From positions 2,318,856 through 2,382,855 of the forward strand of contig NZ_CP015848.1 of NCBI RefSeq assembly GCF_002105535.1: DNA of 64,000 bases. The letters are read 5' to 3'. How positions within the stretch are numbered: position 1 is the stretch's first letter; every line of letters begins with the position of its first letter. This DNA comes from Magnetospirillum sp. ME-1. Lineage in GTDB: Bacteria; Pseudomonadota; Alphaproteobacteria; Rhodospirillales; Magnetospirillaceae. The translations under genes and the position numbers were made by a program. Shown in pieces: positions 1 to 8,697 of this stretch. Under the pieces are notes generated by a model that saw only the letters and a list, made by a program, of their open reading frames with translations, ran no database searches and was not told the origin of the DNA.

Positions 1-237
1 GACCATCCAGCCGAAGTAGAAGGAGACTGGCGGCTGAAGCGCCAGCTTGGCGAACGGATTGCCTGCGGCTTCGAGAGCCTGCTGGCTCACTGAGAATTCC
101 CGCACGACCAGGCAAGCCCCCACGAGGAACCCGAGCGAGGCCAGCACGCAGACGAGGCTCCACACGCGCCCAAGGACGCCACGCTTCGGCTGCTCGGCCT
201 CGAGCGCCACGACCGGTCCATTCGAAATCGCTTCCAT
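1..237 (-). CDS. Membrane protein, 3' end outside window
   Basis: The frame is open for 79 codons from an ATG with a good ribosome binding site (GGGAGGATGGAGC) to the left edge, so the C-terminus is missing. Residues 1-22 are soluble and acidic. A single hydrophobic segment follows at about residues 26-46 (WSLVCVLASLGFLVGACLVV), then a charged region. This suggests a membrane-anchored protein with a cytoplasmic N-terminus. I do not recognise the family. The layout resembles small conjugation or secretion membrane proteins, but nothing in the visible part proves it. Confidence 0.55.
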   Translation of the reverse strand, partial: MEAISNGPVVALEAEQPKRGVLGRVWSLVCVLASLGFLVGACLVVREFSVSQQALEAAGNPFAKLALQPPVSFYFGWMV

Positions 238-411
238 GCTCCATCCTCCCTGCGGGGCCTTGCCGGACACGGCATCCGGGGTCGCCACGCGGAGAAGGTG
301 GGGCCGGGAGGATCGAAGAAGACGGCGGTTCAAGTGGCGGCCTTCCTGTCCGGCCTGGAAGGGAAGCGGGACGCCCCCATATGCACATTCGCGAACGGAA
401 GAGAGAGGATC

Positions 412-612
412 ATGCGCAAGAGCGCTTCCACAGACAAGCCAGGCACCGCTCAAGAAATCGCCCGCCGTCTTGGCCTGATGAAGCACGCCACCGATTCCGC
501 ATCGCTCGAAGGCGTGCAGATCGACGAGCGCACCAAGGGATGGCTCGAGGATTTCGCGCACGGACGGTTGAGCGAGCAAGAAGTCATCCGGCGCATCAAG
601 TCCGATGCCTAG
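412..612 (+). CDS. VbhA-like antitoxin (orphan)
   Basis: A 66-residue protein whose C-terminal 40 residues match the VbhA-type antitoxins that inhibit Fic AMP-transferase toxins. It contains S-A-S-L-E-G, fitting the Fic inhibitory-helix motif [S/T]xxxE[G/N], followed by a GRLSEQEVIRRIK-type tail typical of the family. In known systems the inhibitory helix blocks the ATP site of the partner Fic protein. The start chosen has a GAGAGAGGATC ribosome binding site. An upstream in-frame extension to 298 is possible but looks non-coding. No Fic gene follows: the next gene is convergent and overlaps its stop by 4 nt. Assignment rests on motif recognition only. Confidence 0.65.
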   Translation: MRKSASTDKPGTAQEIARRLGLMKHATDSASLEGVQIDERTKGWLEDFAHGRLSEQEVIRRIKSDA

Positions 613-917
613 TCGTCGGACGGGAATATCGCCATCAGAGCAGCATCCACGACGCAAGCCAGCAGCGCATCCCCGGGGCCATGGGTCCAGATGCAGGAGA
701 CCTCCGCCATCTCATCGAGGATGGGACGGAACCACATGCCATCTGCCCTTAGAACACCCCACTCCGCAAGCAGGTCGAAGTTTCCCTGCGCGTCTCGCCC
801 AAGGAAATGCTCGATGGCCGTCCGGATGGCGTCTTTCGGATCGTCTATGCCCTTGTCCTCGAGCAAGGCGGCCAGAGCCACGATTTCAGCGTGCTTCTTC
901 ATCTCATCCCATTCCAT
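609..917 (-). CDS. Hypothetical protein, 102 aa
   Basis: An acidic protein of about 100 residues with a helical N-terminus (MKKHAEIVALAALLEDKGID) and a WFRPILDEMAEVSC segment. It converges on the VbhA-like gene and overlaps it by 4 nt. Two ATGs 15 nt apart (917 and 902) are possible starts, and neither has a strong ribosome binding site. No family is recognised. Confidence 0.5.
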   Translation of the reverse strand: MEWDEMKKHAEIVALAALLEDKGIDDPKDAIRTAIEHFLGRDAQGNFDLLAEWGVLRADGMWFRPILDEMAEVSCIWTHGPGDALLACVVDAALMAIFPSDD

Positions 918-1051
918 TCCATTGCACTGCGCAGCATATGTGTTCTCTGTCCGACAGGAAACGCATCGAACCCACAACACAAGTTGGCGGCGATATCCGC
1001 ATTAACCAGAGCACCAAATCGAGCCCAGATCGCATCGACAGGAGGACGCGA

Positions 1052-1321
1052 ATGGCCAAGACCATCATCATGACCTTCGGAGAGAAGCCTGCCCCACGGG
1101 TCGATATGAATGAGGTTGTAGTGGTCCAGGAAGTCGCCGACATGCCTCAGGATGACTTCGACAAGCTCGTCTCCGGGATGCAGAAGGCCCTTGACGAATG
1201 GGAAGAGGACGAACCTGCACCATCAGGCGGCACTCTGCCGGCTAAATCGCAAGCCCGATCCACCGGGCCTTCGAAAGACATTGTCTCCTTCGGCTCTCGA
1301 ACCACTCGACAACAGCCATAA
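1052..1321 (+). CDS. Hypothetical protein, 89 aa
   Basis: A small protein with an AGGAGG ribosome binding site 6 nt before the ATG. The first 50 residues are ordered-looking and acidic (DDFDKLVSGMQKALDEWEEDE). The rest is low-complexity and polar. The upstream 130 bases hold no other gene. No domain is recognised. Confidence 0.5.
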   Translation: MAKTIIMTFGEKPAPRVDMNEVVVVQEVADMPQDDFDKLVSGMQKALDEWEEDEPAPSGGTLPAKSQARSTGPSKDIVSFGSRTTRQQP

Positions 1322-1393
1322 GGATATTGACGACGCTAATGCGCCCTCATAGGAAGGGTGCAGCCAAGATTTCAAAGGAAACAGGGGGTAGCG

Positions 1394-1903
1394 ATGAGAA
1401 ATAGAAGCACGGACGAGATCGTCCAAAATCTGCCCGAGGCGATTCTCAACGCTCGAAGCATAATCCTCGTCGAGGACGACGAACCGGAGCATGGAGCATC
1501 CGCGTGGCTTTCGGCGATGGGGTTCCCTGATGAAGCCTGCCGAGTCAGCTTTGACGTGGAACAATACCATCTATACGAAAGTCTGATGGACGGAGTCCAC
1601 GTACTGCGCGGCCGTTCTCCAGATGAAGTTGAAGAAGCGCTGTCGCGGAAACTCCCACCAGCGGAAACCGCCTTGATCGCTGGATTCGTCGCGCAAAATG
1701 CCAAGTTCAAGAATGACTTGGCCCAAGCAATGAAGGAGGGCCGCCGAGATTTTCCGACGGATTCCGAGCGCGACGCGCTTCTCGATATCCGGATTCCTGA
1801 CTTCACCAGCCTGTCGGCGGACACTTCCATGGTAATGGCCCTGATAGCTGCGCATTTGTGGGCAGCGCAATCCGACGATCTGGACGAAGCGCAAAGCCAA
1901 TAG
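1394..1903 (+). CDS. Hypothetical protein, 169 aa
   Basis: An acidic protein whose start is supported by AGGGGG seven bases before the ATG. It contains a predicted helical C-terminal half (AETALIAGFVAQNAKFKNDL) and ends in DDLDEAQSQ. Codon use is less GC-biased than most of its neighbours. It precedes the recombinase gene by about 95 bp. Family unknown. Confidence 0.5.
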   Translation: MRNRSTDEIVQNLPEAILNARSIILVEDDEPEHGASAWLSAMGFPDEACRVSFDVEQYHLYESLMDGVHVLRGRSPDEVEEALSRKLPPAETALIAGFVAQNAKFKNDLAQAMKEGRRDFPTDSERDALLDIRIPDFTSLSADTSMVMALIAAHLWAAQSDDLDEAQSQ

Positions 1904-1998
1904 TTCGAAGACTGGCCCGACAAGGGAGGTTGCCGGCCCCGAGACCCACCCCAGATCCCTCCCAGGCCGCCGTCGCGGCGCAGGCGGGGAGAAGCGGA

Positions 1999-3180
1999 AT
2001 GGATCAGGACATCGGAAGGCATCTCTGCGAACGGCGTGGCACCCTCATCCATGTGGATGGCGCCGCGTGCTTCGATCTGGCTTCCCATCCAATCCGTGAG
2101 GCCGACGGCCCGTGCCATGACTGCTTCAGGGAAGGAGGTCCGGCGAAATCAGCACGGCTCCTCTCAAGCCATGAGCTCCTCGAATGGAGGATGGGAGAGG
2201 CCGAAAGGGCCGGGGTAGGCGAAACGGCGCCGCCCACGCATGGCGGTGCGGAGAACGGCGCCAAGGCGAAGCTCGAGCTTGACGATGCCTTCGCCGAGCG
2301 GACGAAGCGGGGCTACGCCTCCGACTGGGGCATGTGGACCGCCTGGTGCGCCGAAGCCGGACACCAGCCCCTGCCCGCCTCCGGCGAGGCGATCTCCGCC
2401 TACATCGACGCCTCCAGCGGCAAGCGCAAGCCCGCCACCCTATCGCGGCACATCGCCGCCATCGCCGCCGCGCACCGCATCGCGGACCTGCCGGATCCGA
2501 CCAAGCTCCGGGTCGTGAAGGTCGCCATGAAGCGGCTGGCCCGCCAGCATGGCACCCGGCAAACGCAGGCCCTCGGGCTCAATTGGCAGATGCGCGACAA
2601 GATGCTCGCGGCCGCCGGGACGGACATCACCGGCCTCCGGGACCGCGCTCTCCTCTCCGTGGCCTACGACATCGGACGCCGCCGCTCCGAGGTGGTCTCC
2701 CTGCTGGTCGAGGACATCGATCGCGCCGAAGACGGCACCGCCACCATCGTCCTCCGGCGCAGCAAGACCGACCAGGAAGGCCAAGGCCAGATCTGCTACC
2801 TCTCGGCCGCAGCCGTGAAGGCGGTCGATGCCTGGCTGGACGCCGCCGGCGTCGAGGATGGCCCGATCTTCCGAGCGCTGAGGAACAACGGGAAAGTCGG
2901 ACCGGAGGCGATCCAGGGGCGGGCGGTAAGCAATCTCTACAAGAAGCTCGGCCGGGCCGCCGGGTTCCCCCGCAATGTGTGGTCCCGCCTCTCCGGGCAC
3001 AGCACCCGCGTCGGCCTCGCCCAGGACATGGCGGCCGCCGGCATCGACCTCGTGGCCATCATGCAGGCTGGCGGCTGGAAGTCCCCGGCCATGGCCAGCC
3101 GATACTGCGAACGGCTCGACGTCCGCCGCGGCGGCGCCGCCCGCCTGGCGGTGCTCCAGGGCCGATCGCCGGCCACCTGA
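1999..3180 (+). CDS. Tyrosine recombinase/integrase
   Basis: A 393-residue phage-integrase-type recombinase. The SAM-like core-binding domain spans about residues 90-190 and the catalytic domain about 195-380. Catalytic residues visible are R229 in GRRRSEV, K256 in RRSKTDQE, H334-x-x-R337 in GHSTR, W360 in the place of the second histidine, and the nucleophile Y369. The N-terminal 85 residues are an extra region with CHDCF and GAACFD, not part of the usual fold. The start is chosen for GGGGAGAAGCGGA before the ATG. It resembles the second recombinase at 55344 in the catalytic region (same RRSKTDQEG and SGHS segments) but has a different N-terminus. It is presumably used for integration or dimer resolution of the element. 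Confidence 0.88.
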   Translation: MDQDIGRHLCERRGTLIHVDGAACFDLASHPIREADGPCHDCFREGGPAKSARLLSSHELLEWRMGEAERAGVGETAPPTHGGAENGAKAKLELDDAFAERTKRGYASDWGMWTAWCAEAGHQPLPASGEAISAYIDASSGKRKPATLSRHIAAIAAAHRIADLPDPTKLRVVKVAMKRLARQHGTRQTQALGLNWQMRDKMLAAAGTDITGLRDRALLSVAYDIGRRRSEVVSLLVEDIDRAEDGTATIVLRRSKTDQEGQGQICYLSAAAVKAVDAWLDAAGVEDGPIFRALRNNGKVGPEAIQGRAVSNLYKKLGRAAGFPRNVWSRLSGHSTRVGLAQDMAAAGIDLVAIMQAGGWKSPAMASRYCERLDVRRGGAARLAVLQGRSPAT

Positions 3181-3293
3181 TGGCTCGGAAGGAAAGGCGG
3201 CAGCACGGCGGGCCCCCGGGGGAGCCGCCGCGCAACCGCTTCAATCGTTGACTTCAGCCGCGTTCCGCGCACGATCCGGCCAGGAGAAGAAGG

Positions 3294-4127
3294 ATGCCGA
3301 AAGCCACGGAGTCCAGAAGCAAGTTCTACGCCCCGGCCATCAAGGAGATGCGCCTGCTCTTCCGCATGCGCGAGATGCATCGGCAGGAAGCCGAGTTCCC
3401 ATTCCGTCCGCACTTCGTCCAATCAAACATCTTCCGCGTCGCCCGGCTCCTGCGCAGCAAGAGGATCCCGCCGGAGGTTCGGCGCCATCCACTCGTGGCC
3501 GACCTCGTCGCCTATGTGCGCTGCTTCGACGACGGCGACGGCAGCCGCGCCTGGAAGCTGGAGCCACTCATGACAGATCCCGGACTCATGGTGCTCCAAT
3601 GGATCGAAGAGATGCAGGACGCCCTGCTGGGCGGCTTCATCGATCGGTTCGCCCAGCCCCTGATCGACCACCTGGCCAGCCTGGAGGATCCTATGCCCCA
3701 CGACACCGACGGCATCCTCTCGGCCGAAAGCCGCGGGCCGACCACCATCATGACAGCCGCCGTCCCCGCAGAGAGGGAGGCGGAATTCCGCGCCTTCGTG
3801 CGCGGGCTCCATGCCGATCGCTCCCCACCTGTCCTCGACGACATCCGACTGGCCGCCGACCAGAACGCCGACGCGATCCGCAGGATGAACGTGGATCGGA
3901 TCTGGGCCTACGGCAGCGTCGCCGCCGGGACGGCTGCCAGCGCCTCCGACATCGATCTCCTCTACCGAACGCGGGAAGGAGCCACGGACTACGACACCTG
4001 GACGGAGCTGCGCCGCCTTTTCGAAGGGCATACCGGCCGGCTCGTCGACCTGTTCCCAGTGATCAACGAGGAGGCCCTATCCACCAAGGACGCGATCCTC
4101 GTATGGACGGCGGAGGAGCCTCGATGA
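3294..4127 (+). CDS. MNT-type nucleotidyltransferase domain protein
   Basis: A 277-residue protein whose C-terminal third is a minimal nucleotidyltransferase fold. The motif GS-x10-DxD is complete (WAYGSVAAGTAASASDIDLL, G207-S208, D219, D221), and a third acidic residue sits in LVDLF (D252). Such domains transfer AMP or other nucleotides to proteins, RNA or small molecules. The N-terminal 190 residues are helical and of unknown role. The gene overlaps the downstream phosphatase gene by ATGA, so the two are translationally coupled. The start follows an AGGAGAAGAAGG ribosome binding site. A toxin-like AMP-transferase or a tailoring enzyme are both possible. Confidence 0.7.
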   Translation: MPKATESRSKFYAPAIKEMRLLFRMREMHRQEAEFPFRPHFVQSNIFRVARLLRSKRIPPEVRRHPLVADLVAYVRCFDDGDGSRAWKLEPLMTDPGLMVLQWIEEMQDALLGGFIDRFAQPLIDHLASLEDPMPHDTDGILSAESRGPTTIMTAAVPAEREAEFRAFVRGLHADRSPPVLDDIRLAADQNADAIRRMNVDRIWAYGSVAAGTAASASDIDLLYRTREGATDYDTWTELRRLFEGHTGRLVDLFPVINEEALSTKDAILVWTAEEPR

Positions 4128-4618
4128 ACGAATCCCTCGGCTTCCCCTTCCGCATCGCCATCACCAGCCGGGTGCTTCTGGAAGCGGCCTTCTGGCGGTA
4201 CGGAGCCTCGCGCATCCTCTCCCTCGCGAATCCCGGCAAGCTCATCTGGCACGAGCACCAGCTCGAAGAGGAGCGCCATCTCACACTGGCATTCGAAGAC
4301 ACCATTGACCCTACCTTGCCATTGGCGCCACGCCGGGAGCACATCGAGGCCATCCTGGACTTCGGCCGACTCGTGGAGCCCGGCTCCACGTTGCTCATCC
4401 ATTGCGAAGCGGGCATCAGCCGCTCGCCCGCCGCCGGATACCTCATCCTCGCTCAGGCGGTAGGACCGGAACGCGCCGCCGAGGCACTGGAAGAGATCCA
4501 CCGGGTGCGAGACATCGCCCAGCCCAATCCGCTCATGATTCGTATCGGGGCGGAGATCCTCGGCTGGCCCGAGATCTCAAAGGCCATGACGGATCGCGCC
4601 CTGAAGGCTAGGCCATGA
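4124..4618 (+). CDS. Protein tyrosine/dual-specificity phosphatase
   Basis: A 164-residue protein with the signature loop H-C-E-A-G-I-S-R-S (C94, R100), that is HC-x5-R-S, of cysteine phosphatases. Length and layout fit bacterial dual-specificity-like phosphatases. The general acid is expected around the FEDTIDPTLP segment (D59 or D62). It starts inside the stop codon of the nucleotidyltransferase gene (ATGA) and its own stop overlaps the next gene in the same way, giving a coupled three-gene operon. The pairing suggests that it reverses or balances the modification made by the upstream enzyme, which is an inference. Confidence 0.75.
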   Translation: MNESLGFPFRIAITSRVLLEAAFWRYGASRILSLANPGKLIWHEHQLEEERHLTLAFEDTIDPTLPLAPRREHIEAILDFGRLVEPGSTLLIHCEAGISRSPAAGYLILAQAVGPERAAEALEEIHRVRDIAQPNPLMIRIGAEILGWPEISKAMTDRALKARP

Positions 4619-4962
4619 AGACCGGCAAACCCAGTGCGGAAGAGATCAACGACCGCGCCAAGCTCCTCATGCATTCCATCGGCATCCATATCAACGGCAC
4701 CCACCAGCAGGAGGACAGAATGAAGATCATCAACACAGCTGGCATCGTGCTGGATAGGGACGTAGTTAGGAACGTCGTTGCTATCGGGTGCGACGAGATC
4801 CTGGATAAGCACCATGACATCATGGCGTCCATCGATGTCGGCCGCCCTGTCATGCGGAAGTTCGATCCGGCAGCCATCGTGCCACCCACGCCCGAGCAAC
4901 GCGAATTCATCCGCACGACGCTCGCTGGCATCAAGGCGGCGACGCGGAAGTCCGCCAGATAG
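4615..4962 (+). CDS. Hypothetical protein, third gene of phosphatase operon
   Basis: A 115-residue protein overlapping the phosphatase stop by ATGA. It has a VLDRDVVRNVVAIGCDEILD core and a basic C-terminus (KAATRKSAR). No known domain is recognised. The tight coupling argues for a shared role with the nucleotidyltransferase and phosphatase. It could be their substrate or a regulator. Confidence 0.55.
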   Translation: MKTGKPSAEEINDRAKLLMHSIGIHINGTHQQEDRMKIINTAGIVLDRDVVRNVVAIGCDEILDKHHDIMASIDVGRPVMRKFDPAAIVPPTPEQREFIRTTLAGIKAATRKSAR

Positions 4963-5004
4963 AGGGGTGCAGCCGGCAAATGTCCTTGGCGGTTGCCATG
5001 CATA

Positions 5005-6075
5005 TCAAGCGGGCCGGCCCTTCCCGGCGGGATTCAAGGCCAGCGCCTTGGCGATGCGGTGCCCAATCCACCGCATCACCGGCACAGCCATCGAGTTCCC
5101 CACGGCCTTGTAGCGCGGCCCGTCCGGGCACTCCTCTGCGGACTTCCTCTTCCACGGGATACGCGTCCAATCATCGGGGAACCCCTGCAGACGTTCGCAC
5201 TCCTTCGGAAGGAGCCTGCGCACGATCGACCGAGCAAGCGCAGGCGGCTCGGAAGTGATGCAGACGATCGGTGTGCCGCGTCCGGTTCCGTCCTCGGAGG
5301 CGTCGGCCCCTTCAGCGGTCAATGCGTGCGTCCGCTCTCCGGTGACGCAGACGACTGCTTCTCCGCCTGCGTCCGGAGAGCCATTTCCAGAACAGGCGGC
5401 AACGCCTTCCCACGGCGCGATGCCCGCGAGAGGATCCCCGCAGCCGCCTTGGGGCTCAAATAGAATCTCGGCGGGATCGATCCCGATTCCAGCACGTCCC
5501 GCAAGGAGGAAGACGCGCCGCCGTCGCTGGGGCACTCCGAAATGTTGAGCATCGAGGACGCGCCACGCGAGCGAACGAGCGGGGCCGTACACAGCACCAG
5601 CCGTCGGCCATCGTCCTTTTGGCGGCAGGAGCGGCTCATCCCACCCAGCGAGGCCTGCGAGGAGGCAGCCGAAGGCATTGTCGCTGGTGTTGAGCACTCC
5701 GGGGACGTTCTCCCAGAGAACAAGGGCAGGGTCAGCTGCATCGACGAGCTCCACGAATTTGAGGGAGAGGTTGCCGCGGGCATCTGCTAGAGACTGGCGA
5801 AGCCCGCTTATCGAGAAGGCCTGGCAAGGTGTCCCGCCAACGATCAGATCCACCCCCCTCAACCTCGCGCCGTCGATCTTCGTCAGATCACCGAGATTCG
5901 GAATGGAGGGGAAGCGATGGGCGAGAACGGCGGATGGGAAAGGGGCCACCTCCGCGAACGCAACGGGCGACCATCCAAGCCCGCGCCATGCAACCGATGC
6001 TGCCTCGATCCCGGAGCACACGGAAAGATACCGAAGACCGGCATCGCCAGCTCCCGCGGCGGATTCCGATTCCAT
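5005..6075 (-). CDS. DNA (cytosine-5) methyltransferase
   Basis: A 356-residue enzyme with the ordered motifs of C5 methyltransferases: SAM-binding LSVCSGIEAASVAW at the N-terminus, catalytic GGTPCQAFS (C84), WENVPGVL (E122, the ENV motif), VPQRRRRVF, and the C-terminal QGFPDDW and YKAVGNSMAVPVM motifs IX-X. It transfers methyl groups from S-adenosylmethionine to cytosine in DNA. The target-recognition region (about 170-290) is variable. No restriction endonuclease lies next to it, so it is probably a solitary protective or regulatory enzyme. The start is set by GGGGGATGCAGTC before the ATG, since the upstream in-frame extension reads as non-coding. Confidence 0.92.
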   Translation of the reverse strand: MESESAAGAGDAGLRYLSVCSGIEAASVAWRGLGWSPVAFAEVAPFPSAVLAHRFPSIPNLGDLTKIDGARLRGVDLIVGGTPCQAFSISGLRQSLADARGNLSLKFVELVDAADPALVLWENVPGVLNTSDNAFGCLLAGLAGWDEPLLPPKGRWPTAGAVYGPARSLAWRVLDAQHFGVPQRRRRVFLLAGRAGIGIDPAEILFEPQGGCGDPLAGIAPWEGVAACSGNGSPDAGGEAVVCVTGERTHALTAEGADASEDGTGRGTPIVCITSEPPALARSIVRRLLPKECERLQGFPDDWTRIPWKRKSAEECPDGPRYKAVGNSMAVPVMRWIGHRIAKALALNPAGKGRPA

Positions 6076-6271
6076 GACTGCATCCCCCGGCCAGGCGACG
6101 AATGCCGCCGCACGGAGAAATTGGGTCCGGCCCGGTATGATCGGATCGCGACGGGGATGGCGGAGCTCGAGCAGGAGCAGGCAACCAAGAGGCTCGTTGC
6201 CATGTGAATCAGCGACCCGTTCCGCTGCGCGCCCCATATCGATTGCAGCGCCCGACCCGCCGGAGGTGACC

Positions 6272-7534
6272 ATGGCCCGCCTGATCCCGAAATTCACGCC
6301 GCTCACGCCCGAGGAGCAGGCGGCCGAGGATGCCGCCCTCGATGCGGCCTTGGACGAGATGGGACGTAGGCTGGCCGAGGCTGCGGAAGAGCGGAAGCGG
6401 CACCCTGTCTGGATCGCCCGCGCCGCACGCGAGGCGGCCAATCCCGGCGTCCTCCTGCCCCTCACCGACGAGGAGCGCGAACTGATCGCGGCCCCGCTCG
6501 ACGACATCAAGGTCTGCGGGGAAGACGATCTGGAGAACGGGCGCTACGCCCCGCCGGCGCCGGGCGGCGCGACGACCTGGGGAATCTGGCCGGAGATCCA
6601 GCCGCCCGCTTTCATCACCAAGCGGGAGCTCTTCGAAGACTGCCTGGCCAGCGGCAACGGCGTCGTCCTCCGCCGCGAGGACATCCGTCCGGGAGGACTG
6701 CTCACGCCGCAATCCTTCCTCGCCCTCTTCCATGCCGCGCGCGGCCTATCCCTCGAGGAAACCGTCGAGAACGACCGGGCCGCGGCCCAGAGGATCCTCG
6801 ATGCGCTCGCCGCGCCGGAGGCGCCGATCCTCACCGACATCGCCGCCGTCCATCTCCGGCCCCTCTACGAGGCGACGCAGGAGGACGTGCCTCGCACCCT
6901 GGTCCCACCGCCCGGGATGCAGGGCGAGCAATTCCGCATGGCGGTGCGCAGCTCCGTCCTCGCGCCGAAGAAGGACGAGGCGCTGGTCGACGGCGACGGC
7001 ACCCGCTACCCTTGCTGGGCGCAGGCAGATCGCTACACGCATTTCCAGGACGACCACTACCGCTACGAGGCCGAGGATGGCCGGGCGATCTGCTCGGTCT
7101 TTGAAGTCGCGGCCGACGGCTGGACGCCGGCGCCGGATGCGGAATTCCGGCAGACCTTCCAGAAGGAGGACGAGAGCGAACAGGCCTTCCAGGCCCGCCT
7201 GCCGGACATCCTGGGCGCCGGCAGGGACTTCCCGCCGCTGCGCGTCGGCCAGGATGAACGCTCCCGCCTCCTGCTCGGCGGCATCGTCCGCATCGCGCGC
7301 GGGGACTATGAGCCCATCAACTGGGCGCCACCCTTCATGGCGGACTGGGAAAGCATCGACCCCTCCGCCCTCTCCCAGCACCAGAGGCTGGACCTCCTGA
7401 CGGCGGCCAAGGAATGGATCGCGGTGCATCCGCAGGCGAAGGCACGAGAGAACGACAGCGAGGCCGCCGGAGATACCCGGCAGCCCGGACCCGCAGGACG
7501 GTCGCGGCCGGACCCGACAAGCCGCGGCGAATGA
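6272..7534 (+). CDS. Hypothetical protein, 420 aa
   Basis: Starts at an ATG behind CGGAGGTGACC. The N-terminus is a strongly charged, probably coiled-coil helix (residues 10-50, EEQAAEDAALDAALDEMGRR). The middle has several aromatic-rich segments (RYTHFQDDHYRYEAEDGR). The C-terminal 30 residues are disordered. It shares no obvious similarity with neighbours and no family is recognised. Divergent from the C5 methyltransferase gene, with about 200 bp between the starts. Confidence 0.6.
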   Translation: MARLIPKFTPLTPEEQAAEDAALDAALDEMGRRLAEAAEERKRHPVWIARAAREAANPGVLLPLTDEERELIAAPLDDIKVCGEDDLENGRYAPPAPGGATTWGIWPEIQPPAFITKRELFEDCLASGNGVVLRREDIRPGGLLTPQSFLALFHAARGLSLEETVENDRAAAQRILDALAAPEAPILTDIAAVHLRPLYEATQEDVPRTLVPPPGMQGEQFRMAVRSSVLAPKKDEALVDGDGTRYPCWAQADRYTHFQDDHYRYEAEDGRAICSVFEVAADGWTPAPDAEFRQTFQKEDESEQAFQARLPDILGAGRDFPPLRVGQDERSRLLLGGIVRIARGDYEPINWAPPFMADWESIDPSALSQHQRLDLLTAAKEWIAVHPQAKARENDSEAAGDTRQPGPAGRSRPDPTSRGE

Positions 7535-7618
7535 CCCCCGAGGGCCACAGAGGCCGGAACAGCCCCTTCATCCCCGCGGGGATGCCTGCTACTGTGCCCG
7601 GCCACCAGGAAGCAGCCC

Positions 7619-8635
7619 ATGCCGAAGCCCAGCCCGTCCGATATCGCCGACGCCGCACTGCGCGCCCTGAACGAATGGACGGGGCCCACGCAAGGCGTGA
7701 GCTGGTTCAACCTCCCGGACTGGGAAAAGGCGAGGTGCGAGGCGGCGAAAAAGGCCCTGCTGGCCGCGGTCGCCCATCCCGGCGTTCCGGAAGACATCCT
7801 GCTGCGGATCGCCAGGGAATGCCGGTTCCGGCCCGTGCGGAAGGCCCTGGCCGCGAAAGCAAGCTCCGAGGGCCTGCTCCACACGCTCGCGCAGGACTCC
7901 GACTTCTCCGTGCGCATGGCCGTCTCGGCCAACCCCCATTCCACGGAAGCCGTCCTGTGGACGACGCTCTCCTCGGAGGGCAAATCGGACCGGGCGGTCA
8001 ACGCCACGATCCAGGCGCTCTCCGCGAGATTCCCGCCATTGAACGCCCAGGAGACCCTCTCGCGGGTCAAGGGGATGGCCGTCCATGCCGACGGCAAAGC
8101 CATCGCGCTCGGCCACCTGATGCGCTGGATGGACGCCAGCGTGCGGGGCGAACTCCTGCAGATGCTGATCCCGGATCGGGAACCCGGGTTCCGCTGGGCC
8201 GCCGCCGGATGGGTGCGATCCATCGAAGACATCGCCGCCCTCACCGACGATCCGAATGAGAATGTCCGCCACGAACTCTGCATCCACCACCGCAACGGTC
8301 ACGAGGCGCTGCTCGCGCATCTCGCCCTGGACACCCCCATCGCCCGCCTCTGGCCCGAGGATCCCGCGACGCTGGGCCGGCTGGCCTACGTCCTCTGCGC
8401 CTGGCTCGGCGACGAAGTGCCGAAGCATCTGTCGGCATGGCTCGATGCATGGGCCGCCCACTCCTGCACCTGGCACGAGAAGCAGGATTTCCTCATGTCC
8501 GTTCAGGAGCTGGTGGAAACGGCCAAGCCGGACGGGAAGGGCTTCCTCGTCGTCACCGATGGCAAGCGCACCCTGCGGATCCTGCTGCCCTGCCGTCCCG
8601 GCATCCGCGGGTCATTCTCCCGGATCGCTCCGTAG
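7619..8635 (+). CDS. HEAT/LRV-like helical repeat protein
   Basis: A 338-residue protein made of short helical repeats of the leucine-rich-repeat-variant/HEAT kind, best seen at residues 50-130 (PEDILLRIA, VRKALAAKA, SVRMAVSANPHSTEAVL) and again around 205-260 (VRHELCIHHRNGHEALLAHLA). These form superhelical protein-binding surfaces. It resembles in style the 484-residue repeat protein ending at 28500. The C-terminal 50 residues (FLVVTDGKRTLRILLP) form a different, beta-rich end. Role unknown. Confidence 0.6.
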   Translation: MPKPSPSDIADAALRALNEWTGPTQGVSWFNLPDWEKARCEAAKKALLAAVAHPGVPEDILLRIARECRFRPVRKALAAKASSEGLLHTLAQDSDFSVRMAVSANPHSTEAVLWTTLSSEGKSDRAVNATIQALSARFPPLNAQETLSRVKGMAVHADGKAIALGHLMRWMDASVRGELLQMLIPDREPGFRWAAAGWVRSIEDIAALTDDPNENVRHELCIHHRNGHEALLAHLALDTPIARLWPEDPATLGRLAYVLCAWLGDEVPKHLSAWLDAWAAHSCTWHEKQDFLMSVQELVETAKPDGKGFLVVTDGKRTLRILLPCRPGIRGSFSRIAP

Positions 8636-8697
8636 AGCCGACGGCAGGATCCAACGCTCGAACCCGCCATTCCGCGCCATCAGAACCGCCAAGCGGT

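Noticed and set aside
2334-3251. Arginine/proline-rich plus-strand frame inside the recombinase gene
   Set aside because: Wrong frame of a clear tyrosine recombinase.
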